From Gammaproteobacteria bacterium (GTDB lineage Bacteria; Pseudomonadota; Gammaproteobacteria; Arenicellales; Arenicellaceae): a stretch of DNA of 36,800 nucleotides. The notes below the pieces were generated by a model, which searched no databases, was not told the origin of the DNA, and worked only from the letters and a program-made list of their open reading frames with translations. The stretch is from positions 1 to 36,800 of the forward strand of contig JABDKW010000064.1 in NCBI GenBank assembly GCA_013002025.1, written 5' to 3'. The translations under genes were made by a program, and so were the position numbers. Below, piece by piece: positions 17,475-25,548 of the stretch. The stretch's first letter is position 1. Each line of letters opens with the position of its first letter.

Positions 17475-17492
17475 AGATAAGCGGGCGGTGCG

Positions 17493-19661
17493 CTAATCAG
17501 CTTGGTTTCCGTTAACCTCAGCAGCCGCCGGTTTGGGTGCGCGGGGTGTGTTGCCGCTGGGCGAGCCAGAATCCGATTGCTGTTTTTTGGATGCGTCATT
17601 GCGTGCGTCACCGCGATTTTCACCACGCGGATTATTGCTGTTGCTCCGGTTGCGATTACGATTGCGGTTGCGGTTGCGATTCCGATTTCGGCTGCCACCC
17701 TGTTTGCCGCGGTTTTCAGCACCGTCTTTGCCGTCTTTACCGCCCTGAGCACCATCTTTACCGCGTGCGGATTGTTTATGGCCAGACGGCTTGCCTTTAT
17801 GACCCTTACCTCGACCACGACGCTGGCCAGAACCACCGCGTGCCTGCTTGCCGCGCTTGTCATCATAATCACTTTTCTTGTGCTTATGCTTACCTTTACT
17901 CTTGCCATCTTTCTTGTCTTTTTTCTTGGCGGGCTCATCGCCGGTACCAAACAGGGCGCGCCACCAGCGCACAAACAAGCCGGGCTGCTGTGGTTCCAGC
18001 TTCGGAGTAGGGGCTGGCTTGTCCTCCATCTGAATGGATTCAATACCAACCGCAGGTGCTGTATTAGGCGCAATGACCACGTTGCTAGGCTGATGTTTCT
18101 TTTGATACTTGGCCTTACGTGGGTCTTCCTTCGGTTCTGCAATTTCAGTTCTGTAGCTGGGCAGGTTTGGCATTTCATCCAAATCTTCGCTACGCAGGCG
18201 CTGCACTTTAAAGTGCGGCGTTTCCAACTCAATGGTCGGCACAATAGTAATGTTGGTGCCGAGGCGACTTTCCAGTAACGTTACTTCGTGGCGCTTTTCG
18301 TTCAATAAATAAGTCGCGGTTTTAATTGGCAGATGCGCCACGATAGCTTCAGTGTTTTCCTTAAGCGCCTCTTCTTCGATGATGCGCAAAACGCTTAAGG
18401 CCGAAGAACCAACGCTCCGAATATGGCCATTGCCTTCACAACGAGGGCAGGAGTGATAATTACTATCGCTGATGGACGAGCGCAGACGCTGTCGCGACAT
18501 TTCCAATAGACCAAAGCGAGAGATTCGGCCTACTTGAACGCGAGCACGGTCGGCTTTCAGCGCCTTTTGCAGGCATTGTTCAACCGCGCGTTGGTTCTTG
18601 TTCGACAGCATGTCGATAAAGTCGATAACCACCAGGCCACCCAAGTCGCGTACCCTTAACTGGCGGGCAATCTCCTCGGCTGCTTCCATATTGGTTTGCA
18701 AGGCCGTTTCTTCAATATCACCACCCTTGGTGGCACGCGCTGAGTTGACATCAATAGAGGTGAGGGCTTCAGTCGGGTCGATCACCAAGGCGCCGCCCGC
18801 AGACAGGCGTACTTCACGAGCGTAGGCAGATTCAATCTGATGCTCTATTTGGTAGCGTGAAAACAGCGGCACAGTGTCTTCGTACATTTTAAGTTTGATG
18901 ACATTGTGCGGCATCACCTGATTCATAAATCGGGTAGCGCGGTCAAAGATTTCTTTGTCATCAATGATGATTTCATTAATGTCGCTGCGGAAGTAGTCAC
19001 GAATGGAGCGAACCACTAAATTGGTTTCCTGATAGACCAGAAAGGGTGCTGCCTGTGACTCAGCGGCTTCTTCAATCGCATCGGCCAGACGCTGCAAATA
19101 ATCCAAATCCCACTGCAACTCTTCAGGGCTCTTGCCAATGCCTGCGGTGCGTGCGATCAAGGCGTGTTGGCGCGGGATTTCCAGCTCCGACATGGCGTCG
19201 CGTAGTTCCTGGCGCTCAGTCCCCTCAATGCGACGTGAAATACCACCGCCTTTAGGGTTGTTAGGCATCAATACCAGATAGCGACCCGCCAAACTGATAA
19301 AGGTTGTCAGTGCGGCGCCCTTGTTGCCGCGCTCGTCTTTTTCGACCTGTACCAACAACTCCTGCCCATTTTTAAGCACGTCGCCAATTTTGACCTGTGA
19401 GATCGGAGTATCGCCGTTGTAGTTTTGAAAATAGTTGCGCGACACTTCTTTCATAGGCAAAAAGCCCTGACGACCGGCGCCGTACTCCACGAAGGCAGCC
19501 TCAAGGCTGGGCTCCACGCGAGTAATTTTGCCTTTATAAATATTGCCTTTTTTCAGCGCAGAACTGGCTGATTCGATATCCAGATCGATTAGTTTCTGTC
19601 CATCAACGATTGCAACTCGTAGTTCTTCCGAGTGAGTTGCATTAAATAACATGCGTTTCAT
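17493..19661 (-). CDS. rne: ribonuclease E
   Basis: The 722-residue endoribonuclease that starts much mRNA decay and rRNA processing at the inner membrane. The N-terminal half is standard: S1 domain (about 36-120), 5' sensor and RNase H-like parts, catalytic Asp304 ([12 protein letters not shown]) and Asp347 (VVIDFIDM), and the zinc-link CPRC (Cys405, Cys408), all within one residue of Escherichia coli numbering. The C-terminal scaffold (about 520-722) is shorter than the E. coli one, very basic, Lys/Gly- and Arg/Asn-rich, and suited to RNA binding. AGAGGA (19668-19673) is a good ribosome-binding site. The long leader upstream fits known RNase E autoregulation. An asparagine synthase gene follows closely. 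Confidence 0.96.
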   Translation of the reverse strand: MKRMLFNATHSEELRVAIVDGQKLIDLDIESASSALKKGNIYKGKITRVEPSLEAAFVEYGAGRQGFLPMKEVSRNYFQNYNGDTPISQVKIGDVLKNGQELLVQVEKDERGNKGAALTTFISLAGRYLVLMPNNPKGGGISRRIEGTERQELRDAMSELEIPRQHALIARTAGIGKSPEELQWDLDYLQRLADAIEEAAESQAAPFLVYQETNLVVRSIRDYFRSDINEIIIDDKEIFDRATRFMNQVMPHNVIKLKMYEDTVPLFSRYQIEHQIESAYAREVRLSAGGALVIDPTEALTSIDVNSARATKGGDIEETALQTNMEAAEEIARQLRVRDLGGLVVIDFIDMLSNKNQRAVEQCLQKALKADRARVQVGRISRFGLLEMSRQRLRSSISDSNYHSCPRCEGNGHIRSVGSSALSVLRIIEEEALKENTEAIVAHLPIKTATYLLNEKRHEVTLLESRLGTNITIVPTIELETPHFKVQRLRSEDLDEMPNLPSYRTEIAEPKEDPRKAKYQKKHQPSNVVIAPNTAPAVGIESIQMEDKPAPTPKLEPQQPGLFVRWWRALFGTGDEPAKKKDKKDGKSKGKHKHKKSDYDDKRGKQARGGSGQRRGRGKGHKGKPSGHKQSARGKDGAQGGKDGKDGAENRGKQGGSRNRNRNRNRNRNRNRSNSNNPRGENRGDARNDASKKQQSDSGSPSGNTPRAPKPAAAEVNGNQAD
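17646..17690 (-). repeat. Arg-Asn hexanucleotide repeat within rne
   Basis: Seven consecutive Arg-Asn codon pairs plus one more Arg in the C-terminal region of RNase E. The codons alternate (CGA, CGG, CGC, CGT with AAT, AAC), so the peptide repeat is more regular than the DNA. This suggests selection for the protein pattern as well as a repeat origin. Confidence 0.85.
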
Positions 19662-19683
19662 TTTGTATCCTCTGGCAAGCTAT

Positions 19684-19787
19684 GGGCGGCCTATGTGGCG
19701 CCGAAATAATTCCGCTAGCTGCAGCAGGCGATGACAATTTAGCAGGATGGAAAAAGGCCGCCCCACCGGATTGGGTCCGGTCTGGCC
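19684..19787 (-). promoter_or_regulatory. possible attenuator and competing anti-attenuator stem before rne
   Basis: In the rne sense, ACCGGA/TCCGGT (19776-19781 with 19765-19770) closed by GGCC/GGCC (19784-19787 with 19756-19759) is followed by TTTTT (19751-19755), a terminator-like arrangement. The same 3' arm, GGGCGGCC (19756-19763), can pair instead with GGCCGCCC (19684-19691), ten bases upstream of the AGAGGA ribosome-binding site. The two pairings exclude each other. Switching is inference. Confidence 0.4.
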
Positions 19788-19793
19788 CTGCGC

Positions 19794-19834
19794 TGACAAA
19801 GCAATGCAAACAAACACATTGCTAACAAATGTCA
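19794..19834. promoter_or_regulatory. two-tier hairpin in rne leader
   Basis: AGCAATG (19800-19806) pairs with CATTGCT (19817-19823), and the flanking TGACA (19794-19798) pairs with TGTCA (19830-19834). The nested arrangement would form a stable stem with an internal loop in RNA of either strand. Confidence 0.5.
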
Positions 19835-19891
19835 TTGACGCCGGGCTGGCGACTGGCCGCTGATGAGTTACAGAACTCGGCAACAGCGGCC

Positions 19892-19923
19892 TTGGCAGAA
19901 TACCTATTCAGGTTTTCTGCCAA
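19892..19923. promoter_or_regulatory. strong hairpin in rne leader
   Basis: TTGGCAGAA (19892-19900) pairs perfectly with TTCTGCCAA (19915-19923). After one mismatch, ACCT/AGGT (19902-19905 with 19910-19913) continues the stem to a four-base loop: 13 pairs in all. It is a good candidate for the stem-loop by which RNase E senses its own leader. Confidence 0.6.
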
Positions 19924-20271
19924 ATGCGAATACAGTTGTGATGCAGAATGCGTTAAATCTGACGATTCTCGCGTTCAAATGTTGGCCTCAATGAATCTTT
20001 CAATTATTTCGAAGGCCTGAAAATCACCTTGTGTTATTTACAAGCGCTGCCATTTAGCTGGCGGCGATTGAAACACAAATCTGTGTTCGCAGCGTGCCTG
20101 ACTCGCAAGCACATAAATTCTTTTCTATACCATGCAACCGCTTTGCCTTTGGGTCACGCCGAAGCGTCAGAATTCTGAACAGTGAGGGTTTATTGCTCAA
20201 CCATCAGATATGCCCGGTGGGGCGCGGTTATCATCTGTCTTTAGCAGCAAAGGCGGTATCTGCGCAACTAA

Positions 20272-20304
20272 CGGCAGGTTTTACCTGCCGGGCAACGCTG
20301 CCCG
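20272..20304. other. twin adjacent hairpins
   Basis: CGGCAGGT/ACCTGCCG (20272-20279 with 20283-20290, three-base loop) is followed at once by CGGGCA/TGCCCG (20289-20294 with 20299-20304, four-base loop), sharing two bases. Such tight twin stems suggest a structured RNA or a protein-binding site. On the plus strand the stems are followed by GAAACTTGCTGTTTTTG, which is only weakly terminator-like. Confidence 0.5.
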
Positions 20305-20621
20305 AAACTTGCTGTTTTTGCTGAAACCAGACCATTTGTAGTGTGGTTTTAGCCGAGTGCTCCAACAATTCAGGGTGGAGACACATTACCCTGTTTGCTA
20401 CCTATGAAGAGAACCGTTTGTTGTTCGATCGGGTTGTCCGTCGTCGGAAAAATGCCTGCCTGAGGATTTAAATCGTCCTGCCAGCAGAGGCGCTGCTTCC
20501 GAAACGCCGGTTGTTATTTAACCCGACATCATGGTGGCATTTTCATTACTTATGACGATCTCAGAGGCGAGGCTCAGATGAACCAGAAAACCAGGGAAAT
20601 CCACATAAAGAAAACTGTTTT

Positions 20622-20650
20622 ATTTCATAGACTTAGATAAAATAGTTCAA
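20622..20650 (-). promoter_or_regulatory. candidate sigma-70 promoter for rne leader
   Basis: Read on the minus strand, TTGAAC (20650-20645), a 17-base spacer, and TGAAAT (20627-20622). Each box matches consensus in four of six positions and the surroundings are AT-rich. It would give a leader of about 950 bases. A nearer promoter is not excluded. Confidence 0.3.
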
Positions 20651-20744
20651 TCTAAACCATGAAGCCTCGGATGATAGCAGTTTGAGCTCGGTCTCGTAAA
20701 CCGATTATGCGGTTTTATTCCACTAACGGCAGTACCGACCTGAC

Positions 20745-20773
20745 TTGCGAGTCAGCTCGGCGGCACGTACTAT
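20745..20773 (+). promoter_or_regulatory. sigma-70 promoter for rluC
   Basis: TTGCGA (20745-20750), exactly 17 bases, then TACTAT (20768-20773). Transcription would begin near 20780, leaving about 30 bases before the rluC TTG start. Position and spacing make this a good candidate. Confidence 0.6.
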
Positions 20774-20809
20774 GCCCCCGCAATCATTTCGATTTCGCCG
20801 CCTTCTATT

Positions 20810-21787
20810 TTGCCCACCGAGCTCCCACAAAAAGTATCTTTTATCGAGGTTGATCCTGAAGCAGAGGGCCAACGCTTAGATAATTTCCTGATGCGGCGGC
20901 TCAAAGGGGTACCCAAGTCGCTAATTTACCGGATTATTCGCAAAGGAGAAGTCAGAGTAAATAAAGGTCGGGTCAAGCAAACGACCCGGCTGCAGGCCGG
21001 TGACATTGTGCGAGTGCCGCCGCTGCAAAGGGCGGTAAGCGTCGCGCCCAAAGTGAGCGGTAAATATGCTTTTTTGCTGGACTGCGTGTTATTTGAAGAT
21101 GATGTCTTGCTGGTGATCGATAAACCGTCAGGGCTGGCGGTGCATGCCGGCAGTGGTATCAGTGTCGGCGTGATTGAGGCGATGCGATCACTGCGCCCCG
21201 ATTTAAAGTATCTGGAGCTGGCGCATCGACTCGATCGGGCCACATCAGGTTGTTTGGTATTGGCTAAAAAGGCCGCTGCCTTGCGAACCCTGAACGATGA
21301 TTTTAAGAATAATTCACTGCGCAACCCGCGTTTGGATAAGCGTTATCTGGCGTTGGTCAAAGGGCGTTGGCGACACGGCGAGCGGCGCGTGACCAAAGCA
21401 CTCAATACCGAAGCTCGCCGCGCCGGAGAGCGCCATGTGATGGTAGAGGAGAGCGGAAGCTATGCGAGTTCCATTTTTACGCCTGTCGTGTGCAATGATC
21501 AGGCTTCCCTGATCGAGGTAAAACTGTTGACCGGCCGCACCCATCAGGTACGAGTGCATGCGGCCGCAGAAAACCACCCGCTGGCCGGCGATGAGCGTTA
21601 CGGTGATGCCGATTTTAATAGCAGCATGAAACAATTTGGATTGAACCGTTTGTTTCTGCACGCGGCAAAGCTAGCCGTGCATCACCCGATTAGCGGCGCT
21701 CGACTTGAATTCTCTGCAGCGCTGCCACATGTACTAGTGGGCGTGCTTGAGAAAATCGGGTTGACCATGCCGCCCGATGATCGTTAA
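20810..21787 (+). CDS. rluC: 23S rRNA pseudouridine synthase RluC
   Basis: A 325-residue RluA-family enzyme that converts uridines 955, 2504 and 2580 of 23S rRNA to pseudouridine in E. coli. It has an N-terminal S4 RNA-binding domain (about 18-80, with LKGVPKSLIYRIIRKGEVRVN), then the catalytic domain with HRLDRATSG (Asp142 nucleophile) and LLTGRTHQVRVH. The start is TTG at 20810 because residues from there align with E. coli RluC and no ATG or GTG lies in range; no Shine-Dalgarno is visible. The divergent rne/rluC pairing is a common gammaproteobacterial order. A HAD phosphatase gene follows after 77 bases. Confidence 0.92.
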   Translation: MPTELPQKVSFIEVDPEAEGQRLDNFLMRRLKGVPKSLIYRIIRKGEVRVNKGRVKQTTRLQAGDIVRVPPLQRAVSVAPKVSGKYAFLLDCVLFEDDVLLVIDKPSGLAVHAGSGISVGVIEAMRSLRPDLKYLELAHRLDRATSGCLVLAKKAAALRTLNDDFKNNSLRNPRLDKRYLALVKGRWRHGERRVTKALNTEARRAGERHVMVEESGSYASSIFTPVVCNDQASLIEVKLLTGRTHQVRVHAAAENHPLAGDERYGDADFNSSMKQFGLNRLFLHAAKLAVHHPISGARLEFSAALPHVLVGVLEKIGLTMPPDDR

Positions 21788-21864
21788 ATCCGAGATCTCT
21801 GCATGAACAGCTACAGATATTTAAGCATCCAGCGAGAAATCTAAAAACGAGTAGTAAATCCAAT

Positions 21865-22533
21865 ATGTATCAATTAGTTATATTCGACTGGGATGGCACG
21901 CTGATGGACTCGGCGCATAAAATTGCCACCTGTCTACAAAAGGCCGCTCGCGACGTTGACATGCAAGCGCCAGAATTGCAGCGCGCCAAGAGTATTATTG
22001 GGCTGGGCCTGCAAGAGGCCATGAATATTTTGTTCCCCGATGCGACACAGGAGCAAGTCGCTGCGCTTGTGGAAGCCTATCGCCATCAATTTGTGATCGC
22101 GGATGAAACCCCACAGCAGCTGTTCGAGGGGGTTGAGGCTGGTTTGCAGGAATTGTGTGAGCAGGGTGCCTTGCTGGCGGTCGCGACCGGTAAGGCCCGT
22201 TCCGGAATGAATCGGGTATTCAAGCAGCTGCCGCTGGAGCAGTATTTTGTAGCTACCCGCTGCGGCGACGAAGCGCGCTCTAAACCACATCCACAAATGC
22301 TGCATGACCTGCTGGAATACACAGCCATAGACCCACAGAAAGCTATTATGGTGGGTGACACCAGTTTCGATATGGAAATGGCAGGGAATGCCAATGTTAG
22401 CGCGGTAGGTGCGGGCTATGGCGTGCATAGCGACGATGCGTTGCGGGCCGCAGGGGCAATGGATGTGCTGCCGAGTTTTATGCAACTGGCCGACTGGTTG
22501 CTTGCTGATCGCGTGAGTAGAGCACATGTCTGA
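21865..22533 (+). CDS. HAD-superfamily hydrolase (phosphoglycolate phosphatase-like)
   Basis: A 222-residue HAD subfamily IA phosphatase. Motif I is FDWDGTL (Asp8, Asp10), motif II VATGKAR (Thr), motif III Lys in SKPHPQML, and motif IV VGDTSFDMEMA with paired acids. A helical cap lies between motifs I and II. It should hydrolyse a small phosphorylated metabolite; phosphoglycolate-like substrates fit the cap type but are not proven. Homologues stand directly after rluC in many Proteobacteria, so the position is conserved. Its last eight bases overlap the Rieske gene start, suggesting coupled translation. Confidence 0.88.
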   Translation: MYQLVIFDWDGTLMDSAHKIATCLQKAARDVDMQAPELQRAKSIIGLGLQEAMNILFPDATQEQVAALVEAYRHQFVIADETPQQLFEGVEAGLQELCEQGALLAVATGKARSGMNRVFKQLPLEQYFVATRCGDEARSKPHPQMLHDLLEYTAIDPQKAIMVGDTSFDMEMAGNANVSAVGAGYGVHSDDALRAAGAMDVLPSFMQLADWLLADRVSRAHV

Positions 22534-22900
22534 GGGGCAATTGATCGCCGCTTCGTCGGGTCTGGAAGAGGGCGGCAAAGGTTTAAGGTTTACGGTTAAA
22601 GACCATACTGGCGAGGAATTGCCGGCATTCGTCATTCACTATGATTATCAGTATTTTGCCTATTTGAATCGCTGCGGCCACATCGCGGTGCAGCTGGATT
22701 ATATGCCTGGCGAATTTTTTTCCGACGATGGCCGAACTTTAATTTGTTCCACCCATGGCGCCGAGTACGCACCAGACAGTGGCGCGTGTCTTGGTGGTCC
22801 CTGTTATGGGATTGGTTTGGAACCCTTGACGGTTTCGCATACAGAAGGTCGGTTATACTTACACGACGATGACTATGAGGTAGTAGAAGACAATGTTTAA
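22526..22900 (+). CDS. Rieske [2Fe-2S] ferredoxin-type protein
   Basis: A 124-residue single-domain Rieske protein. The cluster ligands are Cys50 and His52 (RCGH) and Cys74 and His77 (CSTH), the C-x-H...C-x2-H spacing, followed by the typical CxGGPCYGIGLEPL loop with two more cysteines (88, 93). There is no signal peptide or membrane segment, so it is cytoplasmic. It overlaps both neighbours by eight bases (HAD gene before, S49 peptidase gene after). No oxygenase lies nearby, so its redox partner is unknown. The HAD-Rieske-S49 order is one I recall from Betaproteobacteria, which argues for a conserved but unexplained link. Confidence 0.88.
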   Translation: MSEGQLIAASSGLEEGGKGLRFTVKDHTGEELPAFVIHYDYQYFAYLNRCGHIAVQLDYMPGEFFSDDGRTLICSTHGAEYAPDSGACLGGPCYGIGLEPLTVSHTEGRLYLHDDDYEVVEDNV

Positions 22901-23867
22901 TCGAAAAAATGATAGCGGGCTGCCGGGCGCCAACGCGGCGCCGGTCAGCGCCAATGACGCTCTCCTGAAGGAGTTGGCGATTGACTATATGCACGACAAA
23001 AAGATTAAACGGCGCTGGAAAATGGCGTTGTTCGTTCTGATTGGACTGTATTTTGTTGGCATTATGATCATGGCAGTCGGCGGCAAGGGCACGGTGCCTT
23101 ACGGCAAAGCACATACCGCCTTGGTAAAGTTAAATGGTGTGATTGGCATTGATACCGATGCATCCGCTGAAATCATTAACCGTAGCCTGCGCAATGCGTT
23201 TAAGGCGGAGAACTCCAAGGGTGTTATCTTGCAGATTAATAGCCCCGGCGGTTCGCCGGTGCAATCCGCCGATATCAATAGCGAAATAAGTCGTCTGCGC
23301 GAAGAGTATCCGAATAAGCCCATACACGTAGTCATGGCGGACGTGGCCGCCTCTGGTGGGTATTTTGTGGCGGTCGCTGCGGATCAGATTTACGCCAATC
23401 GTTCCAGTATTGTGGGCTCAATTGGAGTTCGCATGGACAGCTTCGGTTTCGTTGATGCCATGAAAAAATACGGTATTGAGCGGCGCTCGATCACGGCCGG
23501 TGAAAACAAAGCGATACTGGACCCGTTTTTACCCATGGATCCAGCGCAAAAAGCACATGCTGAAAAAATGGTGGCCCAGGTGCATCAGCATTTTATCGAT
23601 GTTGTTGAGGCGGGCCGAGGAGAACGACTGGCGGAAAACCCGGACCTCTATTCAGGCTTGTTCTGGTCCGGTCAGGAGGCCAAAAAGCTTGGCTTAATCG
23701 ATGATTTTGGAAGTGTTACCAGCGTGGCCAGAGATGTGATCGGCCATGACAAAATCGTAAATTACACCTATCAACGCGATTTTTGGGAGCAGTTAAATCG
23801 CGATCTGGGCGTCGCTATTGGTATGGGAATCGGCCAAGTGCTGGGTGGCCCGTTTAAGATGCAATAG
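22893..23867 (+). CDS. S49-family signal peptide peptidase (SppA-like)
   Basis: A 324-residue membrane-anchored serine protease of the short SppA type that degrades leftover signal peptides or small membrane proteins. One transmembrane helix (about 44-62) follows a charged cytoplasmic tail. The protease domain has NSPGGSP (117-122), the nucleophile Ser154 in DVAASGGYF, the SIVGSIGVR segment (172-180) and Lys206 in ENKAILDP as the probable general base of the Ser-Lys dyad. It starts inside the Rieske gene end (eight-base overlap) and converges on the GT2 gene. Confidence 0.92.
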   Translation: MFNRKNDSGLPGANAAPVSANDALLKELAIDYMHDKKIKRRWKMALFVLIGLYFVGIMIMAVGGKGTVPYGKAHTALVKLNGVIGIDTDASAEIINRSLRNAFKAENSKGVILQINSPGGSPVQSADINSEISRLREEYPNKPIHVVMADVAASGGYFVAVAADQIYANRSSIVGSIGVRMDSFGFVDAMKKYGIERRSITAGENKAILDPFLPMDPAQKAHAEKMVAQVHQHFIDVVEAGRGERLAENPDLYSGLFWSGQEAKKLGLIDDFGSVTSVARDVIGHDKIVNYTYQRDFWEQLNRDLGVAIGMGIGQVLGGPFKMQ

Positions 23868-23900
23868 CGCTTAGTAGAAGCAATTGTTGCGAGCCAATCG

Positions 23901-24665
23901 TTAAAAGCCAAGCGCGTGTTTGACGCGAGCCCGTTGGAGATACAGTTCAGCGATAAAACGTTGCGCCGCATAGATCATGCCTGGCCAACCGCTGAAAAGG
24001 GTGCCCTTAATCAATAACGTAAAAGGTAGTACTACAATTGGGGCAATTCCCAGCTTGCGGATGCGGTCAGCTGCAGCCAGTTCCGACCAGCGTTGCTGCG
24101 CAAGCTTTTGCGCTTCCTGGTCAGCATAATTGCGTTGCGATTGCAGCCACCGCGACCATGACTTGCGATCGTCGTGAATCATTTTCGCGTTCAACTCACC
24201 GGTCGCGCCCTGCAGTTTTATCCGTTGTGTATGCCCATCCTGTTGAAACTCTCCGGTGCCGGTGCGATGTAGCGATATTAACGGTGGATAAAGGGATTGC
24301 CGCAGGCGCTTTCCGTTAATCCAGTACTCAAAACCAACCCAATAACCGTTGATGTGATCAGGTGGGGAGAGATCCGCGAGCTCTTTGCATAATTGGGGGC
24401 TAACCACATGGTCAGCGTCCAGCGTCATGGTCCACTCCGTGCCGATATCAAGTTGCAAGGCATAGTTCCACTGCTGCGCGTGCTGATCAAACCTACGTTG
24501 TCGAAAATCCACGTTGTTGTGGCGCCGACAAATTTCCTCAGTGGCGTCGTCACTGAAGCTATCTAAAACCACGATGCGCGGTGCCCAATCAAGTGCCGAC
24601 AGAGTTCGTTCTATATTGGCCTGTTCATTATAAGTGAGGATGACGGGCGTGATTTGGTTGAGCAT
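23901..24665 (-). CDS. GT2 glycosyltransferase, WaaE/KdtX-like
   Basis: A 254-residue family-2 glycosyltransferase. It begins ITPVILTYNEQANIERTL, the typical GT2 opening, with VVLDSFSDDATEEI as nucleotide-binding strand and DADH (83-86) as the metal-binding DxD-like motif. WNYAL and the long basic C-terminus with one or two hydrophobic stretches (IAPIVVLPFTLLIKG) resemble WaaE/KdtX, which add glucose to the lipopolysaccharide core. The ATG at 24665 is preferred over an in-frame TTG at 24677, which would overlap the Maf gene; the chosen start lies four bases after the Maf stop. The sugar and acceptor are inferred only by resemblance. Confidence 0.85.
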   Translation of the reverse strand: MLNQITPVILTYNEQANIERTLSALDWAPRIVVLDSFSDDATEEICRRHNNVDFRQRRFDQHAQQWNYALQLDIGTEWTMTLDADHVVSPQLCKELADLSPPDHINGYWVGFEYWINGKRLRQSLYPPLISLHRTGTGEFQQDGHTQRIKLQGATGELNAKMIHDDRKSWSRWLQSQRNYADQEAQKLAQQRWSELAAADRIRKLGIAPIVVLPFTLLIKGTLFSGWPGMIYAAQRFIAELYLQRARVKHALGF

Positions 24666-24669
24666 GGTT

Positions 24670-25272
24670 TTAACCAAACAAGGAATAATTTTCCCGCTCG
24701 AGCATTGCCACCAGTCGAATCAGGGGCAGACCAATCAGCGCGTTTGGATCATCTCCCTCAAAGCGCTCCAATAATGCGATACCCAGCCCTTCGGCACGCA
24801 CACTGCCCGCGCAATTATAGGGCTGCTCTTTGCGCAAATAATTTTCAATGGTGTGGTCATCCAAAGTCTTGAAATGGACGCGAAATGGCACCACGTCGCT
24901 TTGCCGCCCGCCGCTTTGCGTGTTGATCAGTGCCAAACCCGTATAGAGAGTAATCTGTTTACCTGAAGCCGCTTGCAGTTGCTGCACGGCTCGCTCATGA
25001 GTATGTGGTTTGCCGACGATTTCGTCGCCATGCACGGCGACCTGATCCGACCCGATAATCAGGCTGTTGGGGTGGCGCGCGGCAACCGCCTCCGCTTTGC
25101 CAATGGCTAATCGCTCTACCAATGCACGCGGACTTTCGCCGTCCAGGGCAGATTCGTCGATATCGGGGTCGTCAGTAATAAAGGGCACCATCAATCGTTC
25201 CAGCAACATCTTGCGAAACGGAGAGGTTGAGCCGAGTACCAGGGTAGGTGTGGGTTTATCTGTGCTGGACAT
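24670..25272 (-). CDS. Maf-family nucleotide pyrophosphatase (YceF-like)
   Basis: A 200-residue Maf/HAM1-fold house-cleaning enzyme that hydrolyses modified nucleoside triphosphates; the YceF branch prefers m7GTP. Diagnostic features are LVLGSTSPFRKMLLERL (11-27), DESALDGESP, LIIGSDQVAV (71-80) and VGKPHTHERA (86-95), then an Asn-Cys-Ala-Gly-like strand near the C-terminus. In most gammaproteobacteria it precedes yceD-rpmF-plsX; here those genes are absent and maf is followed by a GT2 gene, so the usual block has been rearranged. The call between YceF and YhdE is by motif resemblance. Confidence 0.9.
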   Translation of the reverse strand: MSSTDKPTPTLVLGSTSPFRKMLLERLMVPFITDDPDIDESALDGESPRALVERLAIGKAEAVAARHPNSLIIGSDQVAVHGDEIVGKPHTHERAVQQLQAASGKQITLYTGLALINTQSGGRQSDVVPFRVHFKTLDDHTIENYLRKEQPYNCAGSVRAEGLGIALLERFEGDDPNALIGLPLIRLVAMLERENYSLFG

Positions 25273-25333
25273 ATGCCGGAGTGAGCTCTATCAGGAAAAA
25301 CTTCGCGCCACGTGATTGTGCGATAATAACATC

Positions 25334-25534
25334 ATGGACTCGCTGATAGACCAAGCGCTCGAGACAATAATGCACAGTGCCATATGGCGCTCGACCTGGC
25401 ATATGTCGCTTAGCACTCTGGTAATTGTTGCGGTATTAGCGTTTATCATCCTGGCCTGGCGGCGTTCGCGGCGGCCCAAGCGTCGCAACCGAGATAGCCG
25501 TGGTTACCGATATCGGTCACGTTACCGTAAGTGA
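25334..25534 (+). CDS. small single-pass membrane protein, function unknown
   Basis: A possible 66-residue protein with a short N-terminal segment, one hydrophobic helix (LSTLVIVAVLAFIILAW) and a strongly basic tail (RRSRRPKRRNRDSRGYRYRSRYRK). The layout follows the positive-inside rule with the tail in the cytoplasm. I do not recognise a family. The ATG at 25334 is preferred over one at 25316; neither has a clear Shine-Dalgarno. It lies alone between divergent maf and convergent nadC. The composition is protein-like rather than a shadow of another gene, but expression is unproven. Confidence 0.5.
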   Translation: MDSLIDQALETIMHSAIWRSTWHMSLSTLVIVAVLAFIILAWRRSRRPKRRNRDSRGYRYRSRYRK

Positions 25535-25548
25535 ATCTCGTTACGCGG

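Larger units (their letters stand above)
19662..20744 (-). promoter_or_regulatory. long structured leader/intergenic region upstream of rne
   Basis: About 1.1 kb between rne and the rluC promoter with no convincing protein gene: the open frames present are short, lack ribosome-binding sites and have unlikely composition. It holds several perfect hairpins (19800-19823, 19892-19923, 20272-20304) and a long-range pairing next to the rne ribosome-binding site. In enterobacteria the rne 5' untranslated region (about 360 bases) mediates feedback by RNase E, so an autoregulatory leader is the natural reading. Whether the full length is transcribed, or part of it encodes a separate small RNA, cannot be told. 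Confidence 0.6.

Noticed and set aside
17502..18278. Long open frames on both strands opposite and within the rne C-terminal region (also 17462-18244 on the minus strand)
   Set aside because: They arise from the low-complexity Lys/Arg/Asn/Gly codons of RNase E in other frames; there are no ribosome-binding sites and no domains. The hydrophobic plus-strand frame is the complement of the basic one.
20094..20324. 76-codon frame in the rne-rluC gap
   Set aside because: It runs through the twin hairpins, has no ribosome-binding site, and its composition (many Cys, Phe, Arg) is not protein-like.
20698..20715. AAACCG/CGGTTT stem as a terminator
   Set aside because: Six AT-rich pairs, no T-run of length on either strand, and no gene ending there.
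21934..22635. Minus-strand frame of 233 codons across the HAD gene
   Set aside because: Fully opposite a gene with all HAD motifs; His/Gln-rich, without domain or start signals.
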